Of a DNA stretch of 64,000 nucleotides, positions 47,531 to 53,888 are shown piece after piece (the first letter of the stretch is position 1; each line of letters opens with the position of its first letter). This DNA comes from Natronocella acetinitrilica. Lineage in GTDB: Bacteria > Pseudomonadota > Gammaproteobacteria > Nitrococcales > Aquisalimonadaceae. Both the position numbers and the translations under genes were made by a program. The DNA lies in contig NZ_JALJXV010000003.1 of NCBI RefSeq assembly GCF_024170285.1, positions 310,001 to 374,000 on the forward strand, given 5' to 3'. Under the pieces are notes generated by a model that did not search any database, was not told the origin of the DNA, and was given only the letters and a program-made list of their open reading frames with translations.

Positions 47531-48107
47531 GGGCCACCTCCTGCGCCTCAAGCCCCTCGCCCAAGAGCGCTGAAAGGGTCTGCGCGCGGTTCTCGCGCAG
47601 CCGATCGAGCACGGCGAGCTCCGCGTCGATGGCCTCCTCGAGGGTGAGGAGCTCGCGCTGGCGCTCGATCGGCGGCGGGTTGAGCGGCATCGCGGCAAGC
47701 GCGCTCTTTCGCAGGTGCGCGACCTTCGAGCCCTCGGCGGCCTGCTCGAGAAAGGCCCGGCCGGGGCCTGCGCGCATGAAGGCGGCGAGGTAGGCGGGGA
47801 GCAGGCGCGTCTGGTCGGGGCGGATCACGAAGAGGTTGCTCGCACAGATCGCATCCCCCGGGGGCGCGTCGACCACCGCGAGGGTGTTTCTCGCGCCCTT
47901 GGAGGCGATCAGCACATCGCCCTCTTGCAGCCAGTTGGCGCGCCCGCGCCGGGGCAGCCGGACCTTGTGCGCGCCGGCCCAGTTGATGCCCCCGGTGCCA
48001 TCGAGATCGCCCGCCTGGAGCACCAGGGCGTCACCCGCGGGGTCATCGATGATGCGCTCGCGAAACGAGTACCCCGCCGAGATGTCGACATAGTCTGACA
48101 GCTGCAC
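47523..48107 (-). CDS. Half-length HsdS-like specificity protein
   Basis: A 194-residue protein with one target-recognition domain and one coiled coil. VQLSDYVDISAGYSFRERI begins it; NWLQEGDVLIASKGARN and ICASNLFVIRPDQTRLLPAYL are typical of HsdS TRDs. ALAAMPLNPPPIERQREL and the EEAIDAELAVLDRLRENRAQTL helix close it. Normal HsdS has two such halves (about 400 residues); half-size forms can work as dimers. The GTG at 48107 is chosen because it follows GGAGGG at a good distance. Directly upstream of and coupled to the HsdM-like gene. Confidence 0.75.
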   Translation of the reverse strand: MQLSDYVDISAGYSFRERIIDDPAGDALVLQAGDLDGTGGINWAGAHKVRLPRRGRANWLQEGDVLIASKGARNTLAVVDAPPGDAICASNLFVIRPDQTRLLPAYLAAFMRAGPGRAFLEQAAEGSKVAHLRKSALAAMPLNPPPIERQRELLTLEEAIDAELAVLDRLRENRAQTLSALLGEGLEAQEVAHG

Positions 48108-48179
48108 CGCACGCCCTCCCTCCAATCACGAAGGCGGCAGTATGCCACACCGCAGGGCGTGTGGCAGGCGGCTGCGGGG

Positions 48180-48722
48180 CTAGTGGGGGCGCTGGCCGCG
48201 AGCCGTGGCGAGTCCCGCGTCGAGCGGCAGGCTCCCGGCGTCCTCGCCGATGGCGCGCGCCGCGCGCTCCCAGAGCCCGCCCGGGAGGCACTCGCGCACC
48301 GCGCCGAGGACCGAGACCATGCGCGGGAACTCGGCCACCAGGTGGCTCAGCAGTGCGGCCTGCCCCTCGCGCGCACCGACCGCCGCCTCCTGGTAGGCCG
48401 AGCGCCCGAGGTCGATGTAGTAGGTAGCGCGCAGGCGTCGGCGCCGCGCGATCCCCGGGAAGAGCCCTGCGATGACAAGACAGCCATCACCCACCATCTC
48501 AAGTTGCACGCGGCGCTCGCCACCGGTTACCTGCATCGCGGCGAGATAGGGCAGCGCCATCGCCTGGCCGGTCATCGGCGCATCGCGCAGCCCCCGAGCC
48601 AGGGTGAAGACCAGATGCGCCTCGCAGGTCTCGTCGAGCGACAGCGCGCAGCGCCGCGCCGCACCCTGCACCAGGCGCTGCCAGGCGGCGATTGCCGTCG
48701 GCTCAAGCATGATTTCCGCCAT
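48180..48722 (-). CDS. Conserved hypothetical protein (180 aa)
   Basis: A 180-residue protein from the ATG at 48722 with an AGGAGGT ribosome site. It has the pattern of a widespread proteobacterial family of unknown function: a helical N-terminal half (CEAHLVFTLARGLRDAPMTG), then VQLEMVGDGCLVIAGLFPGIARRR, YYIDLGRSAYQEAA and a C-terminal helical region. The VGDGCLVIAGLFP and DLGRSAY blocks are the best-conserved part. No name or function can be given. It lies 73 bp downstream of the HsdS-like gene's start region but on its own promoter. Confidence 0.6.
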   Translation of the reverse strand: MAEIMLEPTAIAAWQRLVQGAARRCALSLDETCEAHLVFTLARGLRDAPMTGQAMALPYLAAMQVTGGERRVQLEMVGDGCLVIAGLFPGIARRRRLRATYYIDLGRSAYQEAAVGAREGQAALLSHLVAEFPRMVSVLGAVRECLPGGLWERAARAIGEDAGSLPLDAGLATARGQRPH

Positions 48723-48801
48723 GACGGACCTCCTGTCTAATTTGTAACCGCTATAATAAGTCGAAATGCCCCGCAAGGCCAGCTTCCTCGCCCGGGACGC
48801 G

Positions 48802-48830
48802 TTGACAGCGCCGCGTTGCGGCGGGATACT
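48802..48830 (+). promoter_or_regulatory. Sigma70 promoter of the 92-aa gene
   Basis: TTGACA (48802-48807) and GATACT (48825-48830) have a 17-nt spacer. The leader to the ATG at 48894 is about 57 nt. Confidence 0.7.
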
Positions 48831-48893
48831 TGGGGGGTCGGGCGTTTTGTGCTCGCGCGTGGCGTGCGGGCCGCCCTGATGGCAGGGGGAGCG

Positions 48894-49172
48894 ATGAACG
48901 TCGAGCAGATGATGCAGTACCGGGAGCAGATCAGTGCCGCGCGACAGGCGGGGCGTGTGACTGCGAGTAACCACCCCTACAGCCTTGCCAGCGGCAGGAG
49001 CGGGCCGCAGGCACAGGTCTTCACCCCGCAGGCTGCGGGCAGCGTGTTGCGCGCGCAGGTGAGCCGCGAGCTCGCCGAGCGCGAGGGGGCGGTTGCGGTC
49101 AGCTTCGTCAGCTGTCCACTCGACTGCTTCCGTGCACCGCGCAGGGACCAGGCCGCGACCCCCGCGCCCTAA
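48894..49172 (+). CDS. Hypothetical protein (92 aa)
   Basis: An unrecognised 92-residue protein from the ATG at 48894 (GGGGAGCG ribosome site). The N-terminal MNVEQMMQYREQISAARQAG is helical. The middle holds small polar residues (YSLASGRSGPQAQVF), and a second helix (SVLRAQVSRELAERE) precedes a segment with two Cys (VSCPLDC). It has its own consensus promoter. Its stop overlaps the convergent GGDEF gene stop by 4 bp. Confidence 0.55.
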   Translation: MNVEQMMQYREQISAARQAGRVTASNHPYSLASGRSGPQAQVFTPQAAGSVLRAQVSRELAEREGAVAVSFVSCPLDCFRAPRRDQAATPAP

Positions 49173-51103
49173 CCTCCCGGGCCGCCGCGCCCTGCGCTCG
49201 CGGGGTGCTCGGCGCTGGCATCGCCGGCAAAGCGGTGGGTGCCACGCCCGGCGGCCTTGGCCGCGTACATGGCGCGGTCGGCCGCGGCAAGGAGTGCCTC
49301 GGCGTCGACGTCGCCTGGCTCGGCGAGCGCAATGCCGATGCTCGGGCGGCTCCTGAGCGAGAGCGCGCCGACGGCAACCGCCTCCTCGAAGCGTGCGGCG
49401 ATCCGCCGCGCCACCCACTCGCAGAGCGCCCGGTCACAGCCCTGGAGCACCAGCACGAACTCATCCCCGCCGAGGCGCACCACGTGGTCGCGCTCGCGCA
49501 CCACCGCGCGCAGGCGCCTTGCGACCTCAACGAGCAGGGCATCGCCTGCGGCATGGCCGTGGGTGTCGTTGATCTGCTTGAAGCGGTCGAGATCGAGCAG
49601 CATGAGCGCCGTCGGGCTCGCCTCGCGGGCGCCGCGGTAGAGCGCCTGGGGGAGCGCGTCGCGGAGCATGTGGCGGTTGCCAAGGCCGGTCAGCGAATCC
49701 TGGTGGGCGCGCTGATCGAGCGCCTGGAGAAGCTCAAGGCGGGCGAGTGCGGTACCGGCGGCCGCGGCCATCGCCTCCAGAAAGCCGAGCTCGCGGGTCG
49801 CCGGCAGCACGCCGCCTGGCAGCGCGAGTGTCAGCACGCCGCGCATGGTGCGATCCTCATCGTGCACGGGCAGGCACCAGAGCGCACAGAAGCCGGCCTC
49901 GAAGACCGGGTGCAACGCCTGCGGCCAGCGCGGGTGGTCATCAAGCCCGAGCAGCAGGACCGGTGCGTCGTGGAGCAGCACCTCGCGCGCCGGCGTGTCC
50001 GAGGCTGCACAAAGCGCCGTGGTGAGCGCGTGCGCATCAACACCGCGCGCTGCGACCACTTCAAGCGCCCCCTCGCGTAGCACACTGAAGACAACGCCCG
50101 CCCCCGGGCGGTGCTCGCGCAGGAGATCGACCACCGGGGCGGCCACCTCGGCGGCGCTCGCCTGGGCGCCGAGCGCCGAGAGGGTGCGGGTTTCCGCCGC
50201 GTTAAGGAGGGCGGAGCGCCGCGCCGCGGTGCTGTCGCCGGCGACACAGACGAGGCAGGGCGCGCCCTCGAGCACCAGGCGCTCGACCCGCACCTCGGCA
50301 CCGCGGATCGCGCCACTGGCATCGAGCATCGCCCACTCGCCGCGGGCCCTGATGCCACCGCGCAGCACGCCCTGAAGCGTCGCCTCGGCGCGCGCGCGAA
50401 GCGGGGCATGGGTAATGGTGAGCACGCTCTCACCTGCGAGCGAAGCCGGCTCGCACTCAAGCAGTGTCGCCATGGCCGCATTGCACTCGCGGATCACAAG
50501 CGCGGCGTCGAGCACCATGAAGCCCGCGCCGGAGAGGCGCTGGATGACCTCAAGCATCCGGTCACGCCCGGTGAGCGTCTCCTGGAGCCTGGCAGCGCGC
50601 AACGCCGAACGCCGCGTGCGAAGCCGCTCCTCGGCGAGGCGTGCGATCAGCCGGAGCTGCGCCATCGCCTCGTCCGAGAGCCCGCCGGGGCGCGGTGCGG
50701 TGTCGCTCACACAAAGCGTTGCCAGCGGGCTGACAGTCACATCGAGCACCAGGGGGAGGCCAACGTAGAAGCGCAGGTGCGGCGCACCGGTGACCGCCGG
50801 GTTATCACAAAAGCGCGGATCGGCGAGCGTGTCCTCGATCACAAGCGGTGCGCGGGCATCGATCACGTGGGTGCAGAAACTCTGCGCCCGGCTGCTCGCA
50901 CCACCGGCGATGCCAAGGCTTGCCACCAGATGCTGCTGATCGGCGCCGACCAGCGAGACAAAGGCGTGCTCGCAGCCGGCAACGCTGCGCGCAAGCGCGG
51001 TCAGGCCCTCGAAGAGCCGATCGGCCCCGCCCTCCAGCAGCCGCAGCTCCTCGAGGAGTGCGAGGCGTGCACCTTCATCGCCCGGAATGCCCTGTATTGC
51101 CAT
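49169..51103 (-). CDS. GAF-PAS-GAF-GGDEF diguanylate cyclase
   Basis: A 644-residue signalling enzyme. Domains in order: a GAF domain (residues about 20-165; CEHAFVSLVGADQQHLVAS), a PAS-like domain (180-300), a second GAF (about 320-460) and a C-terminal GGDEF domain (480-630). The active site RLGGDEF is intact, and a RERD sequence five residues before it forms the usual RxxD inhibitory I-site, so it should be product-inhibited. No EAL domain. The start at 51103 has GGAGG 8 nt upstream. It makes c-di-GMP and could stimulate BcsA, although it is separate from that operon. Confidence 0.9.
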   Translation of the reverse strand: MAIQGIPGDEGARLALLEELRLLEGGADRLFEGLTALARSVAGCEHAFVSLVGADQQHLVASLGIAGGASSRAQSFCTHVIDARAPLVIEDTLADPRFCDNPAVTGAPHLRFYVGLPLVLDVTVSPLATLCVSDTAPRPGGLSDEAMAQLRLIARLAEERLRTRRSALRAARLQETLTGRDRMLEVIQRLSGAGFMVLDAALVIRECNAAMATLLECEPASLAGESVLTITHAPLRARAEATLQGVLRGGIRARGEWAMLDASGAIRGAEVRVERLVLEGAPCLVCVAGDSTAARRSALLNAAETRTLSALGAQASAAEVAAPVVDLLREHRPGAGVVFSVLREGALEVVAARGVDAHALTTALCAASDTPAREVLLHDAPVLLLGLDDHPRWPQALHPVFEAGFCALWCLPVHDEDRTMRGVLTLALPGGVLPATRELGFLEAMAAAAGTALARLELLQALDQRAHQDSLTGLGNRHMLRDALPQALYRGAREASPTALMLLDLDRFKQINDTHGHAAGDALLVEVARRLRAVVRERDHVVRLGGDEFVLVLQGCDRALCEWVARRIAARFEEAVAVGALSLRSRPSIGIALAEPGDVDAEALLAAADRAMYAAKAAGRGTHRFAGDASAEHPASAGRGGPGG

Positions 51104-51195
51104 GCTCATCACCTCCAGCCCCTGAGCCTACCACAGGGCGCGGGCTCCGCGCGCCGTGCGTTGTTGCGTGTCGCTCGCCAGACCCCCACAGGCAC

Positions 51196-51288
51196 AAAAA
51201 AAGGCGGCCCAGAGGGCCGCCGAGCATCATCACCTGACACAAAAGGAGGAAAGTATCTTCAGCTACGGGGTACGTCCGGTACCACGAT
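51196..51288 (-). ncRNA. Candidate ~93-nt small RNA
   Basis: An intergenic transcription unit with a promoter on the minus strand: TTGACC (51318-51323), 17-nt spacer, TAAACT (51295-51300). Transcription would start near 51,288. It ends in a strong terminator: an 8-bp stem (GGCGGCCC/GGGCCGCC; 51203-51221) and seven U residues (51196-51202). The predicted RNA contains CUUUCCUCCUUUU in its middle, an anti-Shine-Dalgarno-like stretch, typical of Hfq-type riboregulators. No plausible ORF with ribosome site is present. The start is estimated, not measured. Confidence 0.6.
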
Positions 51289-51294
51289 TGCATT

Positions 51295-51323
51295 AGTTTA
51301 CGGAAAATGACGGAGAAGGTCAA
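51295..51323 (-). promoter_or_regulatory. Promoter of the candidate sRNA
   Basis: TTGACC and TAAACT with an exact 17-nt spacer on the minus strand. It is independent of the upstream lipoprotein gene, which has its own terminator at 51,357-51,381. Confidence 0.65.
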
Positions 51324-51356
51324 TCATTATTTTGCTGTTTATCTGAACTCCATCAC

Positions 51357-51381
51357 AAAAAAGCCCCGCCGGAGCGGGGCT
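51357..51381 (-). terminator. Rho-independent terminator of the DUF6694-like lipoprotein gene
   Basis: On the minus strand an 8-bp stem (AGCCCCGC/GCGGGGCT) with a 4-nt loop is followed by six or seven T residues. It lies 21 bp after the stop at 51402. Confidence 0.85.
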
Positions 51382-51401
51382 GTCGGGGACAGCTTGAGCG
51401 T

Positions 51402-51707
51402 CTAGCGCTGGAGCGCCTCGGCGCGCTCGAAAATCTGCTTGGCGGTCATGCCGTGCAGGTTATCGGCGAGAACTTCGTCGATCGCCCGCCCCGAGGAGGC
51501 CACCTGGAACAGGCTCTCGCCGTTTAGCCCCGCCACCTGGACGGCGCGGCGAAAGCGTGTTGCCTCGGCGCGATCCATCTGTGAGACCATGCGGTCCAGG
51601 GACTCGTTCAGGGTCGCACTGTTGGTGCCATCGATCTTGTCGGCACCACAGCCAACCAGCAGGGCGAGAGTCAGGGCAAGCAGGCCGAGCCGGATCACGT
51701 TCTTCAT
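51402..51707 (-). CDS. Small lipoprotein, DUF6694-like
   Basis: A 101-residue lipoprotein. The ATG at 51707 starts a signal peptide (MKNVIRLGLLALTLALLVGC) with lipobox LVGC. The mature part begins GADKIDGTNSATLNESLDRM and contains LHGMTAKQIFERAEAL, both characteristic of DUF6694 lipoproteins. Function unknown. It has a consensus promoter (TTGACA, 17, TATAAT at 51739-51767) and a strong terminator, so it is monocistronic and probably well expressed. Confidence 0.75.
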   Translation of the reverse strand: MKNVIRLGLLALTLALLVGCGADKIDGTNSATLNESLDRMVSQMDRAEATRFRRAVQVAGLNGESLFQVASSGRAIDEVLADNLHGMTAKQIFERAEALQR

Positions 51708-51738
51708 GGGTGACATCTCCATTGTGTTGACGCCTTTA

Positions 51739-51767
51739 ATTATAGCGCATCTAATTAGTCTTGTCAA
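51739..51767 (-). promoter_or_regulatory. Consensus sigma70 promoter of the DUF6694-like lipoprotein gene
   Basis: On the minus strand TTGACA (51762-51767) and TATAAT (51739-51744) are spaced 17 nt apart. It matches the sigma70 consensus in both hexamers. Confidence 0.9.
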
Positions 51768-51787
51768 GCTGGTAATTTCGCCCCTAT

Positions 51788-51818
51788 AAAAACCCGCACC
51801 AGGCAGTCCTGGCGCGGG
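51788..51818 (-). terminator. Rho-independent terminator of the 125-aa gene
   Basis: On the minus strand a long stem with one mismatch (CCCGC-CCAGG pairing with CCTGG-GCGGG; 51793-51818) is followed by TTTTTATAG. It ends the 51,847-52,224 transcript. Confidence 0.8.
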
Positions 51819-51846
51819 TGGCTGTCGGTACCCGGCGGCGGGCGGG

Positions 51847-52224
51847 CTAGTGCCAGTGGGTGCAGATCAGGCTGTGGGGCACCTCGTAGACGAAGGCGTG
51901 GATGTCGGTGGCCGCCTCGCCGTCGACCACGACGGGCTCGCAGCGCACCGAGGCGCTCGCGACAACCAGCACGCGGGGCTCGGCGTCGTCTGCGGACTCG
52001 TCGGAGACAAGCCGCAGGTCGACATCGCCGAGTCGCTCGACGCCGCCGGCGATCTCGCCGACCAGGCCGTGGAGCATCTCGCGGCTGCGGGCATAGAACT
52101 CACCGGCGCTCTCACCGGCGTCCAGCAGTCCCACCACCACACCGGTCAGCTCGGCATCGCGGCGCATGAATACGGCGTTCTCGCCGATGGAGAGGTTACG
52201 TTCGGTTTTCGCGACGGCTACCAT
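51847..52224 (-). CDS. Hypothetical protein (125 aa)
   Basis: An unrecognised 125-residue protein. The ATG at 52224 is chosen because GAGGATG lies at a good distance; 52233 and 52239 are alternatives. It has an amphipathic N-terminal half (ELTGVVVGLLDAGESAGEFY, REMLHGLVGEIAGGVERLG) and a beta-rich C-terminal half (RVLVVASASVRCEPVVVDG) that ends ICTHWH, possibly metal-binding. It has a promoter (TTGAAC, 16, TATAAT) and a terminator of its own. Confidence 0.6.
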   Translation of the reverse strand: MVAVAKTERNLSIGENAVFMRRDAELTGVVVGLLDAGESAGEFYARSREMLHGLVGEIAGGVERLGDVDLRLVSDESADDAEPRVLVVASASVRCEPVVVDGEAATDIHAFVYEVPHSLICTHWH

Positions 52225-52257
52225 GCGCGTCATCCTCATGTTGGGCTCACAGGTCCG

Positions 52258-52285
52258 ATTATATTGACCCGTATCTAAAGTTCAA
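52258..52285 (-). promoter_or_regulatory. Promoter of the 125-aa gene
   Basis: On the minus strand TTGAAC (52280-52285) and TATAAT (52258-52263) have a 16-nt spacer. The -35 box overlaps the stop codon of the upstream zinc-ribbon-like gene. Confidence 0.7.
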
Positions 52286-52458
52286 CCGGTCGCTGACCGG
52301 CTGGCCTCGCACGGCAGGTCCGTGCTCTCGTAGGGGCTGATATGACGCAGCCCGCACTCACCGCAGTCGTCGTCGCAAGCGCTGTCCCAGACGTCGTCCC
52401 ACAGGTTCTGGCACTCCGGGCACTCATACTGGTTCAGGTACTGCTGGGGCTCGGTCAT
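52282..52458 (-). CDS. Small zinc-ribbon-like protein (58 aa)
   Basis: A 58-residue protein from the ATG at 52458 (AGGAGTCTCGCC upstream). It contains YECPECQNLWDDVWDSACDD followed by DCGECGLRHISPYES. Six cysteines in CPEC, AC, DC and ECG spacing make a plausible rubredoxin- or zinc-ribbon-type site for one metal ion. The protein is very acidic. Similar small CPEC-x-W proteins occur in phages and plasmids. Function unknown. It has its own promoter at 52487-52515. Confidence 0.65.
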   Translation of the reverse strand: MTEPQQYLNQYECPECQNLWDDVWDSACDDDCGECGLRHISPYESTDLPCEASRSATG

Positions 52459-52486
52459 GGCGAGACTCCTTGCAATCGACAGGGTG

Positions 52487-52515
52487 AGTATATAGCGCAT
52501 ATTAATTAAAGTCAA
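52487..52515 (-). promoter_or_regulatory. Promoter of the zinc-ribbon-like gene
   Basis: On the minus strand TTGACT (52510-52515) and TATACT (52487-52492) have a 17-nt AT-rich spacer, close to the shared class but one base longer. Confidence 0.8.
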
Positions 52516-52586
52516 CCTTCCGAATGCGTCTTTTCCCTGCCCGGTATATTTCTTTGATGTTAAAATAAATAGAGGAGGAGACCACC

Positions 52587-53171
52587 ATGGATGTCGTACG
52601 CGAACACCTGATCAGGCACCGAACGGAGCACGGGATGGCGAGACGCCTCGCCGAGGCGCGCCCCCTGCCGGCGTTCCCGGAGGTCGACGGCCATTTTCTG
52701 GCGCGTGCCGCCGAGCGCGCACCCTGGCTTTGCGAGGGCCTTGCCATCGTGCTCGCACTCGATAGCGCCATCGTGCTGCCGCAGGCCTGCCACAAGGGCT
52801 ATATCCACCAGCTGCTTCGAAACGCGCGGGATCAAAGGCAGTGTCTGTACGTGCCCGGCTACCGGGGGGCGGGCGCGCCGATGATTCTGGTGCAAAACGG
52901 CCCGGTCCTGAAAACACTCTATCCGGCGGCGACCTGCGTGTGGCTCCAGGAGTATCTGCACTTTAACGCGGCAAGGACGCTGCCGCGACGCCTTGCCTAC
53001 GGGGGCGCCGCCGACCTTGCCCATGTGGTGCGCCATGAGCACATCCAGTCCGACCCGCTCGCCTATCTGAGCGGGGAGCTTCGCCCTGGCGATAGCGGGC
53101 CTGTGGACGAGGCAGCGATCAGCGCCCCGGCCGGGCGCCAGCAGGCGGCGAGCCAGGCGCTCGGGCGCTAG
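52587..53171 (+). CDS. Hypothetical protein (194 aa)
   Basis: An unrecognised 194-residue protein, ATG at 52587 after GGAGGAGACC. The first 50 residues are basic helices (MDVVREHLIRHRTEHGMARR). A hydrophobic stretch (LCEGLAIVLALDSAIVLPQA) could be a buried helix rather than a membrane span. The middle contains aromatic-rich segments (YPAATCVWLQEYLHFN). The C-terminus is low-complexity. The AT-rich upstream region has a TAAAAT box at about 52,562 as a possible -10. Confidence 0.5.
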   Translation: MDVVREHLIRHRTEHGMARRLAEARPLPAFPEVDGHFLARAAERAPWLCEGLAIVLALDSAIVLPQACHKGYIHQLLRNARDQRQCLYVPGYRGAGAPMILVQNGPVLKTLYPAATCVWLQEYLHFNAARTLPRRLAYGGAADLAHVVRHEHIQSDPLAYLSGELRPGDSGPVDEAAISAPAGRQQAASQALGR

Positions 53172-53180
53172 GCCCGGGCG

Positions 53181-53720
53181 TCAGCCAGGCAGGGCGATCT
53201 GGTGGCGCTCGGGGTGGGCGCGAAAGGCGGCAAAAAGCGCCTCGGAGTCGACCGCCTGGAGCGCATCGCGGGTGATGCGGTAGTGGATCACCGTCGGCGT
53301 CGGTCCGCGATCGACAGCCAGTACCTCGCGGGCGAAGACCTCGGCGTCCGCGGCGAGCAGCCCCTCTGCGACGGCCCGGGCGAGTGCCGCCTGCACCAGG
53401 CCGATCACGCCGGCCGCCCCGCAGACCTCGATCACGCACTGCTTGCCGACATAGCGCATCAGCCCTTTCAGGTGCTGCTGGTAGACGCCGGCAAGCGGTG
53501 CTGCGGCCATCATCTCATCAGCACTTCGCATGAACCGCGCGACCTCGATCTCGATGTCAAGGGAGAGGGCCCCGGGGGAGCTGAAGTGGACGTCGAAGAG
53601 CCCCTCGCCGAGATCGATCTTACGCATGGCCACAGAGCCAAAAAGCGCCTGGTCGAGATCGGACAGGAGCCCATAGGGCAGTCGGAAGAAGGAAAGCTGG
53701 TGGTGCTCGGCAGCGGACAT
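53181..53720 (-). CDS. Hypothetical protein (179 aa)
   Basis: An unrecognised 179-residue protein from the ATG at 53720 (GGGAGACC upstream). It begins MSAAEHHQLSFFRLPYGL. It has a beta-rich N-terminal part (LGEGLFDVHFSSPGALSLDI), a helical centre (LKGLMRYVGKQCVIEVCGAA) and a C-terminal mixed domain with TVIHYRITRDALQA. It converges on the previous gene with a 9-bp gap. An AT-rich stretch at 53,760-53,800 probably holds its promoter. Confidence 0.5.
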   Translation of the reverse strand: MSAAEHHQLSFFRLPYGLLSDLDQALFGSVAMRKIDLGEGLFDVHFSSPGALSLDIEIEVARFMRSADEMMAAAPLAGVYQQHLKGLMRYVGKQCVIEVCGAAGVIGLVQAALARAVAEGLLAADAEVFAREVLAVDRGPTPTVIHYRITRDALQAVDSEALFAAFRAHPERHQIALPG

Positions 53721-53888
53721 GACGCCGGTCTCCCTGGCTGTTTGACGACCGGCTCCGGCCGCACTGATTTAATTTATACGGTATATATTAAAACAGCCGG
53801 GTGATCATGACAAGCGCGGCGCGCAGGCGCCGTCCTGCGAGACCATTGAGCGCCGCCCGCGCACGGCGGGCGGCGTAGGGGCGAGCAG

